From an uncultured Bacteroides sp. (lineage in GTDB: Bacteria > Bacteroidota > Bacteroidia > Bacteroidales > UBA932): DNA of 64,000 nucleotides. Both the position numbers and the translations under genes were made by a program. The DNA is taken from the NCBI GenBank assembly GCA_900546925.1, contig UREV01000006.1, forward strand, positions 32,916 through 96,915. The letters are read 5' to 3'. Shown piece by piece: positions 52,335-62,051 of the stretch (the stretch's first letter is position 1; the number at the start of each line of letters is the position of its first letter). The notes beneath the pieces were generated by a model. The model had not been told where the DNA came from and ran no database searches. It saw nothing but the letters and a program-made list of their open reading frames with translations.

Positions 52335-52694
52335 TTAACCTATATATTTTACCGGATTAGAATGACCGGCGAAAATACTTGTGACATCCATACCCACAAG
52401 CTGTCCCTCACGAACCTTCTCACCCTCGAACTCCAACCTGCCAGGCATATCCTTGGACTCATTCCACTTTACAGGCCTGTAAATCGCCACGATAACACCG
52501 TCAGAAACAGCCACAACATACTGTATAGATTCTGCCCTCTTCTTGGAAACCTTCCAATACTTGCGTGCACACTCATAAGTCGATCCTCTTCCTTCCGAAT
52601 CATGTCTCTTCGGATATGACTTAGTAATATTCACTGCCATAATCTTCTTTCCCTCCAGGAAAGTGTCCTTAAACATTGTCTGAATAGCTGGCAT
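52335..52694 (-). CDS. Small protein of unknown function (119 residues)
   Basis: A 119-residue cytoplasmic protein, probably a compact alpha/beta fold. It contains MAVNITKSYPKRHDSEGRGSTYECARKYWKVSKKRAE, then VVAVSDGVIVAIYRPVKW and a C-terminal SIFAGHSNPVKYIG. The order of strands and the late G..NPVKY could suggest a PUA-like nucleic-acid-binding fold, but this is weak. It ends 6 bases before the rubredoxin ATG. Confidence 0.6.
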   Translation of the reverse strand: MPAIQTMFKDTFLEGKKIMAVNITKSYPKRHDSEGRGSTYECARKYWKVSKKRAESIQYVVAVSDGVIVAIYRPVKWNESKDMPGRLEFEGEKVREGQLVGMDVTSIFAGHSNPVKYIG

Positions 52695-52808
52695 AATCTA
52701 AAGTTTTAATGTTTCGAAAGTCGCTCTTGAAGGTAAACGACATAGACCTGCCCAAATCTGCTCAGAAGGAGCTACTTGAACACCGACAAGATACAAAAAA
52801 TTATCTAT

Positions 52809-54110
52809 TTAAAAAACACAATTACATAATTTTTTAGAAAAAAGCGACAATCTGTCATCCAATAAACTATAATCCTCCTCCTTTTTCAACAGCGCCACAC
52901 AAATCCGCACACCTTCACGACGGCTCCTGGACGAAGCCAGAGATATCGCACTGATTCCGCAACGCATAAGCTTCTGTTGCAATTCCCCGCCAGTCAAACC
53001 GTTATAACCTATAGTAAAAAAGAATCCATCACTTACATCCGCGTCGATATCCTTATCATAAACCAAATGAAAACCATGCCTCAGAAAAATCTCCTTTACC
53101 CTATGAGCCCTTTCCGCATACCGCCTAATCTCCGCGACAAAGTCATAAATCCCTTCCGCAGCAGCCCGGAACATGGCAGACAATGCAATCTGCGCCGAAT
53201 GAGACGCTCCGGAGATATTCACATACAAATATGTCATGGCGAAATTATCCCCGAACGTGGCGAGTCCATAACGCTCCTCCAAAGCCGAATACTTTCTGAC
53301 ATACAAGGCATCCGAAATCGCAACTACAGCAATTCTCTCCCCCGCATAACTGAAAATCTTGGAAGCAGAAATCATCATGACCCAATTATCCGTATAACGC
53401 GCGACAGTAGGCTGATGCGGCTCATTCCGCCTGAAATCCATACACATATAAGCCATATCCTCCAGAGCCACAACATCATACCGCGTGCACATATCACCGA
53501 TTATCCTCAACTCCTCTTCCGAAAGACACATCCATGAAGGATTATTCGGATTAGAATACACCATCGCGCAAACCTTCCCGTCCGACAACATCTGTTCGAG
53601 TTTAAGCCGCAATTTCTCACCTCTATAGTCGCCCAAATCGAAAGACCGCACCTCCAGCCCCAGCACCTTCGCCTGAATATAATGCGAAGGAAATCCCGGA
53701 TCCAGATAAAGCACCGCCCGTCGCCCGCACGCAAGCTGCGAACACTCCAAAAGAAGATTATAACACGCCTGCATCGCCCCAACCGTAGGAATCACACCCC
53801 TAGGGTTCAGGTCAATGCCTGTGTACGCTTTCACGAACTTGGCGCCGTTCTCCTTCAGATCAGGAATCCCTGCGGCAGGAGGATAAACAGAAGCCACACC
53901 TGATTCAATAGCGCGGAGCTGCGCCTCTACACCCACTTTACATGCATCCAGGCCAGGAATGCCAAGTTCCAGATGGACAAACGGTTCCCCAGTCGTCTTT
54001 TCCAATGTTTTGGCGACATTGACACACTGCCTTATGGTGGCCCGGCACATATCGGTCACGCCCTGCGCGGCCATTGCGTTTTTAAGGTTTTCTTTCGAAA
54101 TCGGTAACAT
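52809..54110 (-). CDS. PLP-dependent class I/II aminotransferase
   Basis: A 433-residue fold-type I enzyme. It has LDPGFPSHYIQA, YSNPNNPSWMCLSEEEL, an ALEDMAYMCMDFR stretch, and SASKIFSYAGERIAVV with the likely PLP lysine. The C-terminus has RREGVRICVALL. The substrate is unresolved; it may act on aromatic or branched amino acids. It stands alone, with a 178-base upstream spacer holding the terminator of the preceding peptidase gene. Confidence 0.88.
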   Translation of the reverse strand: MLPISKENLKNAMAAQGVTDMCRATIRQCVNVAKTLEKTTGEPFVHLELGIPGLDACKVGVEAQLRAIESGVASVYPPAAGIPDLKENGAKFVKAYTGIDLNPRGVIPTVGAMQACYNLLLECSQLACGRRAVLYLDPGFPSHYIQAKVLGLEVRSFDLGDYRGEKLRLKLEQMLSDGKVCAMVYSNPNNPSWMCLSEEELRIIGDMCTRYDVVALEDMAYMCMDFRRNEPHQPTVARYTDNWVMMISASKIFSYAGERIAVVAISDALYVRKYSALEERYGLATFGDNFAMTYLYVNISGASHSAQIALSAMFRAAAEGIYDFVAEIRRYAERAHRVKEIFLRHGFHLVYDKDIDADVSDGFFFTIGYNGLTGGELQQKLMRCGISAISLASSRSRREGVRICVALLKKEEDYSLLDDRLSLFSKKLCNCVF

Positions 54111-54222
54111 TAAAAGTAAAAGCTTTTATTCAATATTTTTTCAGTTTGGCACGATAATGGTAAATACATGGTCAGAAGACATAATAAAACATAAGCTAGT
54201 TTAATTCATATTGAATAATCTA

Positions 54223-54257
54223 AAACAGCAGCCAGTCGTGAAGACCAGCTGCTGTTT
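54223..54257 (-). terminator. Terminator after the C1 peptidase gene
   Basis: A perfect 10-bp stem, AAACAGCAGC (54223-54232) and GCTGCTGTTT (54248-54257), 32 bases past the peptidase stop on the minus strand, followed by TTTTAG. Confidence 0.6.
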
Positions 54258-54288
54258 CTTTTTATGTTTTATCACGTAAATCCCCATC

Positions 54289-55731
54289 TTACATCTCAGG
54301 TGAGAACATAGGATCCCAAGCTGGAAGCTGTATAGGTTTCTGTTCCAACAGCTTAAGCACGTCAGCAGGTACATATTTCTTCTCTGCCACCACTCTGAAC
54401 ATATATTCGCGGAACCACTGCTCTGTCATGATGAGATTTCCCTGGTAACCTGAAGAAGGTCCCCAGCTGTTCTCCACCATCCATTTCTGAGGTTTGCCAT
54501 CCTTTATATCCACAGCGATAAGTGTCATAGCGTGTGATGAACCGCTCGCGTGAGTAAGCACTCTCTGTTTCTTGTCCATAGTGAACTCTACACCGAGAAG
54601 TGACTCGAAATCGTAGTTGGCCAAATCCAATACACCTTTTGAACTGTTAAGGAACTTGCCGACGTCACATGAGAAATACATGGCAGTATTGTCCTTAAGT
54701 GAAGCAGCGGCGATTTCCTCAATCTGCTCCATAGGGAGGTTCAGATAAACCCAGTTCTTACCATCGTAAACATGTCTGTCATAATCGATTTCATATACTT
54801 TCCCATACTCTCTGGAAGGGTCGTTCATGAGCATAACATAGTTTCCGTCCAAGTCATCTCCTACATATTTCTGATAGAAAGACACAGGTGTATACTTTTC
54901 GCAGCTTACAAATTCGTTCTTCGAATTATACATAGTCCACTCAAACTCTGTAGGAGGAACACCAAGACACAATGCCAACACCCTATAGACATCTGTAAGC
55001 ACAGACTCTTTAATCTGCTGTAATTCAGCATTGACCTTAACCTCAGCGGCGACAGCCTTTTTTCCGCTCAGCGAAGACACGCCGGAGGCGTCATAGGCGG
55101 CGCGAAGCTTAAGTCCGCCCTGGCGGAGGATATTTTTCAGCTGGGTCGCCATCTGCGCGGTGTTGTTGCTGCTGTAGGTCTCAGGCATAACTTCCGAAGG
55201 GACGATTCCGTATTTCATGACGAGATCGGAAACGCCGGTGAACTGTCCGCCGTCGCTGAGCGGGTTGGAGAAGAGCCAATCCACTTTTCTGTCTTCGAAC
55301 GGCAACTGCCTGGTGTCAATGACGCCCTGCAGGAAGAGGTTCGATTTTTCGAGCTGGTCGTAGAAGAACAGGTAGTTCTGCGAAAGGGTAAACGCTCCGA
55401 GGTCATATTTGTCTATCATCTTGGCTCTGAGCACGTTCATACCGGTAAAGAGCCAGCATCTTCCTGAAGATTTCTGGTCGGTAATACCTTTAGTTTTCAC
55501 TCTGTCGGAGAAATGCGTGTCGATCATCGCAGCATTCTCGGCATTGGTAGCAAGCACGTTCAATGCTGTGCCTGACAATGCGTTACGGAGAGCCTTGTCG
55601 GAAGGGGATGCGGTATAACCTTTGCTGACTCTTGCCATAACTTCAGGTGTGATTCCGCCGTCCGGAGTTTGGGCCGACATAGTCATCGGCATCAGCGCCG
55701 CCATCGCGGCCAAAAGCAGTATTCTATTCAT
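54289..55731 (-). CDS. Secreted C1B (bleomycin hydrolase-like) cysteine peptidase
   Basis: A 480-residue peptidase with a signal peptide (about 1-20, ending MSA), so it acts in the periplasm or beyond. The active site is complete: Cys92 in DQKSSGRCWLF, His400 in SGSSHAMTL and Asn421 in VENSWG. Typical C1B family proteins are cytosolic hexamers; secreted versions occur in Bacteroidota. It lies 16 bases after the muramidase gene and is co-directional. Confidence 0.92.
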   Translation of the reverse strand: MNRILLLAAMAALMPMTMSAQTPDGGITPEVMARVSKGYTASPSDKALRNALSGTALNVLATNAENAAMIDTHFSDRVKTKGITDQKSSGRCWLFTGMNVLRAKMIDKYDLGAFTLSQNYLFFYDQLEKSNLFLQGVIDTRQLPFEDRKVDWLFSNPLSDGGQFTGVSDLVMKYGIVPSEVMPETYSSNNTAQMATQLKNILRQGGLKLRAAYDASGVSSLSGKKAVAAEVKVNAELQQIKESVLTDVYRVLALCLGVPPTEFEWTMYNSKNEFVSCEKYTPVSFYQKYVGDDLDGNYVMLMNDPSREYGKVYEIDYDRHVYDGKNWVYLNLPMEQIEEIAAASLKDNTAMYFSCDVGKFLNSSKGVLDLANYDFESLLGVEFTMDKKQRVLTHASGSSHAMTLIAVDIKDGKPQKWMVENSWGPSSGYQGNLIMTEQWFREYMFRVVAEKKYVPADVLKLLEQKPIQLPAWDPMFSPEM

Positions 55732-55747
55732 GTTTTAGTATATTAAT

Positions 55748-57013
55748 TTATTCTTCATATAAAAGATATGGACGCCGCTGCGCCTTAAACTTCTCTACGT
55801 CTGGCTGCCAACGAACTTTAATATCCTCAGCAGCAAGGCCTTGCATAATCAGTTCCCGCACCCAAGAATTTCCCATGAGTTTGTCGAAATAAGGCTTCTT
55901 CCCGAAAAAATGACGCCCGTCCGGAAGGATGCCCTCGTGAGTTGACGCCCCGGGAAAAGAAGTGAGCATCGAAAAAGCGTTGATAATATAGTTCAGGTCA
56001 ATGCCTCTGGCGCAGATTCTGTCTACGTCCGATTCGCTCAGGTTTACGCCATAGCACCATTCATCCTGATAATCAGGTTTTTTGGCACCCGGCATGCTTT
56101 TCGGCATGAATCGATAACTGAAGAGTTTCATATCTGGGGAACCATACATCTCGAAAGGATGGTCAGTACCACGTCCCAATGAAACGACCGTGCCTTCAAA
56201 CAGACATGTAGATGGATAAAGGTACACCGCTCTCATGGTTTTAAGGTTTGGAGACGGAGGCATAATAAGCTGATACTTAGTCTGATGCGTATAATTGCGG
56301 CAGGTCACGACAGACAGCTGACACTTCTTTCCGTCCTTAAGCCAGCCTTCGCCGTTTATCATCAATGCGAGTTCTCCCAATGTCATGCCGTGGACCACCG
56401 GTATCGGCAATGCTCCCACTCCCGACTTGTAGTCCATGTCCAGAATCGGCCCGTCCACATAAAATCCGTTCGGATTAGGTCTGTCCAAGACAATGACTTT
56501 ACGTCCATAATCTGCACAGAAGTCCATCAGACGGTACATTGTCACGTAATATGTATAGAAACGCAGTCCTACATCCTGAATGTCCACAAGCAGGACATCG
56601 AATTTTTCGGCATCTTCTGCTGAAGGCCTGCCTGAGTTTCCGTAGAGAGATACGATTTCTACTCCGGTCTGCGGATCTGTGGAGCTGCTGACATGTTCTC
56701 CGGCGTCAGCGTCGGCGCGGAAACCATGTTCAGGGGAAAATATGACAGAGACATTGACCTTCTTCCTTAAAAGAACGTCTACCAGGTGCGGGCCGAATTT
56801 TTTGGGGCCATCGAGGGGCAGGCCCTTCCCTTTGAGCACCTTGTCTCCTACGACTCCTGATTTATTGCTGAAGACAGCGACTTTTTTTCCTTGGAGTTCA
56901 GGCAGATATGACGAGAATTGTTCATCCCCAAGGATTACCCCGCGGGCTGACAAAGAAAATGCTGCCGTTAGCGACAGAGCTACGACAGCAATTAAAGTGT
57001 ATATTCTGTTCAT
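55748..57013 (-). CDS. NamZ-type exo-beta-N-acetylmuramidase (DUF1343)
   Basis: A 421-residue protein with a signal peptide (about 1-24). It carries the DUF1343/GH171 core: VAVFSNKSGVVGD, FSPEHGFRADADAGEHVSS, VLLVDIQDVGLRFYTYYVTM, VLDRPNPNGFYVDGP, PIPVVHGMTLGELA, PPSPNL and SLGRGTDHPFEMYG. NamZ releases MurNAc from peptidoglycan fragments. An ATG at 57211 inside atpG is much less likely than ATG 57013, which opens into the signal peptide. It lies 43 bases after atpG. Confidence 0.92.
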   Translation of the reverse strand: MNRIYTLIAVVALSLTAAFSLSARGVILGDEQFSSYLPELQGKKVAVFSNKSGVVGDKVLKGKGLPLDGPKKFGPHLVDVLLRKKVNVSVIFSPEHGFRADADAGEHVSSSTDPQTGVEIVSLYGNSGRPSAEDAEKFDVLLVDIQDVGLRFYTYYVTMYRLMDFCADYGRKVIVLDRPNPNGFYVDGPILDMDYKSGVGALPIPVVHGMTLGELALMINGEGWLKDGKKCQLSVVTCRNYTHQTKYQLIMPPSPNLKTMRAVYLYPSTCLFEGTVVSLGRGTDHPFEMYGSPDMKLFSYRFMPKSMPGAKKPDYQDEWCYGVNLSESDVDRICARGIDLNYIINAFSMLTSFPGASTHEGILPDGRHFFGKKPYFDKLMGNSWVRELIMQGLAAEDIKVRWQPDVEKFKAQRRPYLLYEE

Positions 57014-57056
57014 ATTCCCTATCTGGTTATCATTAATCCGGATAAAGATACGAATT

Positions 57057-58010
57057 TTATTGCATAGAGCCTCCCACAAGGTCGAGAATTTCGCTCGTAA
57101 TCTTCTGTTGACGGCCTTTATTGTACTCCAAAGTGAGCTCCTGAAGGATTTCATTTCCATTATCCGTAGCTGTCTGCATGGCCAATGTTCTGGCGGCGTG
57201 CTCGGCGGCATTGGTATCCAACTGAACCGTATACATCTTGAGCATCAATACCTTAGGCAAGAGTTCTTCCAAGATGGTATCCACGTCCGGCTCTACGATA
57301 TAGTCGAAAGATTCAGCATTTCCGGTCTTTTCGGTATCGTCCGCAGGGGCGAATGGCAGGTAGGTCTCTCGCACAGGCGGCTGAGAAGCGGTAGAGCGGA
57401 AATGATTATATGAAAGTTCCACTTTATCGAATCTTCCTGTCATGAAGCCGTGCACCAGTTCCGTAGCCAGTTTCGATGCCTCTTCATAGCCCGGTTTATC
57501 TGCCAGGTGGGTATAGTCGGCAGGTGATACGAATCCTTTTTTCTTCATCGCATCTGCCATCTTGCGGCCCACAGAGAAAACTGTAATGTCTTCAGCGGAT
57601 AATCCGTAAGCCAAATACTCATCGATAATGGCTGTCACATGTTTTATCGCAGAAGAGTTGAACCCGCCACATAATGAGGAGTTTGAAGAATAAGCCACGA
57701 TAGCGACTTTATGTACCGGTCTTGAAGAATAGAGGACATCCAATTCTTCCTGGACAGTCGGTTCCTTTTCCTCATCCTGAAACTCATCTTGAGGCTCTTC
57801 CAACGGCTCTTCGCCTACCATAGCAGCCTGCCTGTACGTCATCAGTTTACCGAGCATGCCATAAAGCATTTCCTGATAAGGAAGCATATTTCCGATGGCT
57901 GTCTGTGCCTTGTGCAACTTGGCAGCCGCAACCATTTTCATGGCTGAGGTAATCTTCAAGGTGCTGTTTACAGATGCTACCCTATTCTTAATTTCCTTTA
58001 ATGACGGCAT
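57057..58010 (-). CDS. atpG: ATP synthase gamma subunit
   Basis: A 317-residue central-stalk subunit. The N-terminal coiled coil (KNRVASVNSTLKITSAMKMVAAAKLHKAQ) and C-terminal AARTLAMQTATDNGNEILQELTLEYNKGRQQKITSEILDLVGG are typical. It is longer than usual because of a strongly acidic insert at about 66-92 (GEEPLEEPQDEFQDEEKEPT) and another polar loop near 220-240. It is last in the ATP synthase operon. Confidence 0.96.
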   Translation of the reverse strand: MPSLKEIKNRVASVNSTLKITSAMKMVAAAKLHKAQTAIGNMLPYQEMLYGMLGKLMTYRQAAMVGEEPLEEPQDEFQDEEKEPTVQEELDVLYSSRPVHKVAIVAYSSNSSLCGGFNSSAIKHVTAIIDEYLAYGLSAEDITVFSVGRKMADAMKKKGFVSPADYTHLADKPGYEEASKLATELVHGFMTGRFDKVELSYNHFRSTASQPPVRETYLPFAPADDTEKTGNAESFDYIVEPDVDTILEELLPKVLMLKMYTVQLDTNAAEHAARTLAMQTATDNGNEILQELTLEYNKGRQQKITSEILDLVGGSMQ

Positions 58011-58022
58011 GACAAAAACTGT

Positions 58023-59618
58023 TTATTCCTGGTTCTTAAGTCCAAGTACAACGTCCTCGGCTTCTTTCTCGATTATCTTCGTAATAGACTCATCCAGATG
58101 TCCTTCAGCCAACGGCTTGATGACATCGTCCTGATGTGACACACGCAGTCTGCTCAGGAACGCGTCCTGGAATTCGCGGACTTTCTCCGTAGGAATGTCG
58201 CGCATCAATGCATGTGTTCCGCAGTACAATATCGCGATCTGTTCACCTACAGGCATAGGAGAGTACTGAGGTTGGATAAGCAACTGTTTGTTCTTACGGC
58301 CTTTGTCCAATGCCAATGCAGTGACTTTGTCGACGTCGCCGCTGAACTTGGAGAATGACTCCAACTCATCATACTGAGCCTGGTCGATCTTGAGAGTTCC
58401 TGCGACTTTCTTCATACTCTTGACCTGTGCACTACCGCCGACACGGGATACTGAGATACCGACATTGACAGCAGGACGGAAACCCTGGTTGAACAAGCTG
58501 CTTTCCAGATAAATCTGACCGTCAGTGATGGAAATCACGTTGGTAGGGATATATGCGGAAACGTCGCCGGCCTGTGTCTCGATGATAGGAAGCGCGGTAA
58601 GGGAACCACCTGCCTTCACCTTTCCTTTCAATGACTCAGGAAGGTCGTTCATCTGCTCCGCAACTTCTTGCTGGTTAATGATTTTCGCAGCTCTCTCAAG
58701 AAGACGTGAATGGAGATAGAACACGTCTCCAGGATATGCCTCACGGCCTGAAGGTCTGCGCAGGATCAATGATACCTCACGGTATGCTACAGCCTGCTTG
58801 GACAAGTCATCGTAAATCACGAGGGCTGCACGTCCGGTGTCACGGAAATATTCACCGATAGCTGCACCTGCAAATGCGGCATAGTACTGAAGTGCTGCCG
58901 GATCAGCAGCTGTAGCCGCTACGACTACGGTATAATCCATGGCGCCTTTAGTGCGCAATGTCTCGACGATACTTGCTACGGTAGAACCCTTCTGACCGAT
59001 AGCCACATAGATACAATATACAGGCTTTCCTTTTTCGAATTCAGCTCTCTGGTTAATAATCGTATCGATGGCAATGGCTGTCTTTCCTGTCTGTCTGTCT
59101 CCGATGATAAGCTCACGCTGACCTCTTCCGATAGGAATCATCGCATCGATAGCCTTGATACCGGTCTGGAGAGGTTCATTCACAGGCTGTCTGAAAACGA
59201 CTCCGGGAGCCTTGCGATCAAGAGGCATCTCCACTTTTTCGCCAGCTATTTCACCAAGTCCGTCAATAGGGACACCGAGCGGATTCACTACTCTGCCAAG
59301 CATTTTTTCGCTTACAGGGATGGAAACAATCCTTCCTGTACGTTTAACGGACATTCCCTCTTTAACTTCATCAGTAGGGCCGAGAAGCACAGCTCCGACG
59401 TTGTCCACTTCCAGGTTCATCACCACGCCCATAACTCCACTGTCGAATTCGAGAAGTTCGCCGGATTCAGCGTTGGTAAGTCCGAAAATTCGGGCCACGC
59501 CATCACTGATCTGCAACACGGTGCCGACTTCTTCGAGTTTGACAGAAAGGTCTGCGGACTCGAGTTGTTTCAGCAGCACGTCTGATATTTCACTTGGTTT
59601 TATATTATTCTGACTCAT
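58023..59618 (-). CDS. atpA: ATP synthase alpha subunit
   Basis: A 531-residue non-catalytic F1 subunit. It has the P-loop [56 protein letters not shown] and [17 protein letters not shown]. The start overlaps the end of atpH by 14 bases. Confidence 0.98.
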   Translation of the reverse strand: MSQNNIKPSEISDVLLKQLESADLSVKLEEVGTVLQISDGVARIFGLTNAESGELLEFDSGVMGVVMNLEVDNVGAVLLGPTDEVKEGMSVKRTGRIVSIPVSEKMLGRVVNPLGVPIDGLGEIAGEKVEMPLDRKAPGVVFRQPVNEPLQTGIKAIDAMIPIGRGQRELIIGDRQTGKTAIAIDTIINQRAEFEKGKPVYCIYVAIGQKGSTVASIVETLRTKGAMDYTVVVAATAADPAALQYYAAFAGAAIGEYFRDTGRAALVIYDDLSKQAVAYREVSLILRRPSGREAYPGDVFYLHSRLLERAAKIINQQEVAEQMNDLPESLKGKVKAGGSLTALPIIETQAGDVSAYIPTNVISITDGQIYLESSLFNQGFRPAVNVGISVSRVGGSAQVKSMKKVAGTLKIDQAQYDELESFSKFSGDVDKVTALALDKGRKNKQLLIQPQYSPMPVGEQIAILYCGTHALMRDIPTEKVREFQDAFLSRLRVSHQDDVIKPLAEGHLDESITKIIEKEAEDVVLGLKNQE

Positions 59619-60174
59619 ACATCATTCTGTTATTTTGTTCAATGAACCGTCTCCTCAGATCTTCCAACTGCCTGGACACGCTTGCATCTATTCTTTTATC
59701 AGCAACCTCGAATACGAATCCTCCTATAATGGAAGAATCGACGCTCACCGTCAGCTCAAGCTGAAGGCCAGTGAGATTTTTGATCATTTCACATATCTTT
59801 GTCTCAAGCTCCGGAGAAGGCATACTTACGACAAGCTTTGCCTGACATATTCCCTGCGAAGAAAGCCATCGGTCCTTGAAATCCTGAAGGATATAGCGCA
59901 AGTATTGTTCCCTGACCTGTCTTAGCACAAGGCCTAAAAACTTAGAAAGAGACTGGCTCATTTTTTCTTCGCCAAGAGCTTTGGACATCAAGCCCAGTTT
60001 TTCTGAAACCGACAGCAGAGTCTTGCTTTCGACAAGACGCACGAAGTCTCCCGATGCAGCCAGAGCGTCAGCAAGCGTACAGACCTGTTTATACACGACC
60101 TGTCCCTCGCCTGTCTCTTTCACATACTTAAGAAGAGCATCAGCATATCTTGACGCTATAATTCCTGTATTCAT
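59605..60174 (-). CDS. atpH: ATP synthase delta subunit
   Basis: A 189-residue peripheral-stalk subunit. It begins [17 protein letters not shown], has a helical N-terminal domain, and ends with the C-terminal [33 protein letters not shown], the family signature. Confidence 0.96.
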   Translation of the reverse strand: MNTGIIASRYADALLKYVKETGEGQVVYKQVCTLADALAASGDFVRLVESKTLLSVSEKLGLMSKALGEEKMSQSLSKFLGLVLRQVREQYLRYILQDFKDRWLSSQGICQAKLVVSMPSPELETKICEMIKNLTGLQLELTVSVDSSIIGGFVFEVADKRIDASVSRQLEDLRRRFIEQNNRMMYESE

Positions 60175-60181
60175 CCGAACT

Positions 60182-60697
60182 TCAGTTTTTTACTATGGAG
60201 TCTTTTCTGTTATTTAGTTCCTCCATAACCTTGTCAACATAGCGTTTCTGAACTTCCTCTGAAGTAAAATCGGATCTCAGAATCTTTTCAGAAACATTCA
60301 TTGACAGCATCGCAACTTCCTTGCGGATATCCTGCAATGCACTTTCCTTTTCAGCAGAGATTTCCAATCTTGCCCGTTCAAGTATCTTAGCCGCTTCCTC
60401 CTGAGCCTGAACCTTGGCCTGTTCGATGATGGACAACTTCATTTTCGTCGCATCTTCGATTACTTTGGCCTGCTCCTTCTTAGCCTGAAGAATCAACTCG
60501 TTCTGCTCCTTATTAAGGTCAGCGAGTTCCTTACGGGCTTCTTCCGCCATCTTCAGTGACTTGTTTATCGTTTCGGTTCTTTCTCTCACCATTTTAGTGA
60601 TGACAGGGAAACCGTATTTCGCAAGTATGAAAAAGACGATGCCGAATATTATGGTCATCCAAATAAGAAGGCCAGAATCAGGTGTTACAAATGACAT
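60182..60697 (-). CDS. atpF: ATP synthase b subunit
   Basis: A 171-residue protein: one N-terminal membrane helix (about 8-26, GLLIWMTIIFGIVFFILAKYG), then a long charged coiled coil. It forms the stator stalk. It is 7 bases before atpH. Confidence 0.96.
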   Translation of the reverse strand: MSFVTPDSGLLIWMTIIFGIVFFILAKYGFPVITKMVRERTETINKSLKMAEEARKELADLNKEQNELILQAKKEQAKVIEDATKMKLSIIEQAKVQAQEEAAKILERARLEISAEKESALQDIRKEVAMLSMNVSEKILRSDFTSEEVQKRYVDKVMEELNNRKDSIVKN

Positions 60698-60709
60698 AAC
60701 GGCAAAATA

Positions 60710-60964
60710 TTAAACAAACAGGGCGAGAAGGCAAACGATGATAGCAAACAATGATGCACCCTCGATCATGGCGGCAACGATAATCATTGCAGAACGAATG
60801 CTTCCGCCTGCCTCAGGCTGACGAGCGATAGATTCTGTAGCTGCAGAACCGATTCTACCGATACCATAAGCTGCAGCCAATGCTGCGACAGCAGCGCCAA
60901 GAGCTATACCGACCTTTCCAAGTGCCTCACCGGCAACTGCTTGTAAAAGAATTGTAAGTAACAT
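60710..60964 (-). CDS. atpE: ATP synthase c subunit
   Basis: An 84-residue two-helix proteolipid. The loop ARQPEAGG and the second helix MIEGASLFAIIVCLLALF carry the ion-binding glutamate. The residue after Glu is Gly rather than Ser/Thr and the first helix lacks the Na-type glutamine, which favours proton coupling (inference). Confidence 0.97.
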   Translation of the reverse strand: MLLTILLQAVAGEALGKVGIALGAAVAALAAAYGIGRIGSAATESIARQPEAGGSIRSAMIIVAAMIEGASLFAIIVCLLALFV

Positions 60965-60989
60965 AACTATTTAAATTTTAAAAATAATA

Positions 60990-62051
60990 TTAAGCTTCTT
61001 TTTGTCTTGCCATACCTATAAATACTGCTGACAAAATAGTGAATACATACGCCTGAAGGAATGCGACAAGGAGTTCAAGGACATCCATAAACACTCCGAA
61101 GAGTACTGACACTACCGTCATACTTCCGAAAAGGACAGCATTATATTTGGCAAAAATAAATATTATACAAACCAGACTGATGGCGATGATATGACCTGCC
61201 AACATATTGGCAAAGAGTCGTATCATAAGCGTCAATGGTTTCATTATCGTACTGAATACTTCGATGATAGGCAGAAGCGGGAACGGACACTTCAGCATCA
61301 ATGGTACATCCGGCCAGAAAATATCCTTGAAGTAGTGCTTCGTTCCGAACAGATTAATCATGAAGAAGGTGAAAAATCCGAGAACGCAGGTCACTGCGAT
61401 ATTTCCAGTAACGTTGGCTCCTCCAGGGAAGAACGGAACTATTCCAAGAAGGTTATTCAAAAGTATCCACAGGAATACTGTGCACAGGTACGGAGAGAAT
61501 TTGGTATAGTCCTCACCGATCGCATCCTTCGCCACCCCAGTATCTATCATCATGATAATTGGTTCCATCAATGCAGCCAATCCCGTAGGAGCTTCATTCA
61601 GGGCATCATGGCGACGATACCAACGAGCCGTTGCAAGTATAAGAAAGACAAGTAATGCGCTACTTATCATCATCGCAAACACATTCTTGGTTATAGACAG
61701 GTCGAATGGTCTGACCTCTTCACCTGCAGCGTTTTTCTCGACGATTTTCCCACTCTCTTCCGAGATGTAGAATCCTTCATATTGAGCGCCATGCTCTACT
61801 TTCGCAGAAGAGAAAACGTGCCATCCAGATGTTCTGCTTCTGACGATTACTGGCAGCGGAATAGAGATCGCCTTGTCTCCGATATTCGTCAGATGCCACT
61901 CATAAGAGTCACCTGTATGACCGAATATGACTTCCTGAACATTAAGCTCAGACTCCGTCGCTGTACTATCAGCTACACTTTCATCTGCACGGACCGGAGT
62001 CCACACAGATACCAGAATAATGATAGCAACTATGTATTTCCACAATTTCAT
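60990..62051 (-). CDS. atpB: ATP synthase a subunit
   Basis: A 353-residue subunit with the N-terminal signal-like peptide and extracytoplasmic extension (about 1-120) typical of Bacteroidota. Then come the five-helix core with RLFANMLAGH (essential Arg) and a C-terminal VAFLQAYVFTILSAVFIGMA. ATG 62051 overlaps the atpC stop (ATGA). There is no atpI between atpC and atpB. Confidence 0.96.
   Translation of the reverse strand: MKLWKYIVAIIILVSVWTPVRADESVADSTATESELNVQEVIFGHTGDSYEWHLTNIGDKAISIPLPVIVRSRTSGWHVFSSAKVEHGAQYEGFYISEESGKIVEKNAAGEEVRPFDLSITKNVFAMMISSALLVFLILATARWYRRHDALNEAPTGLAALMEPIIMMIDTGVAKDAIGEDYTKFSPYLCTVFLWILLNNLLGIVPFFPGGANVTGNIAVTCVLGFFTFFMINLFGTKHYFKDIFWPDVPLMLKCPFPLLPIIEVFSTIMKPLTLMIRLFANMLAGHIIAISLVCIIFIFAKYNAVLFGSMTVVSVLFGVFMDVLELLVAFLQAYVFTILSAVFIGMARQKEA

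Larger units (their letters stand above)
1870..56004. repeat. Over-represented 9-mer GGTCAATGC (18 scattered copies)
   Basis: Plus-strand copies start at 1870, 7868, 13053, 23602, 27931, 38871, 43350, 53810 and 55996. Minus-strand copies (GCATTGACC on the plus strand) start at 4258, 17484, 32750, 35249, 37023, 37038, 44588, 46505 and 55028. The coordinates span the first to the last copy; the intervening DNA is not part of the repeat. The extended consensus is RGGTCAATGCY (15 of 18 R, 17 of 18 Y). Copies fall in all three codon phases and one is intergenic. Confidence 0.8.
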
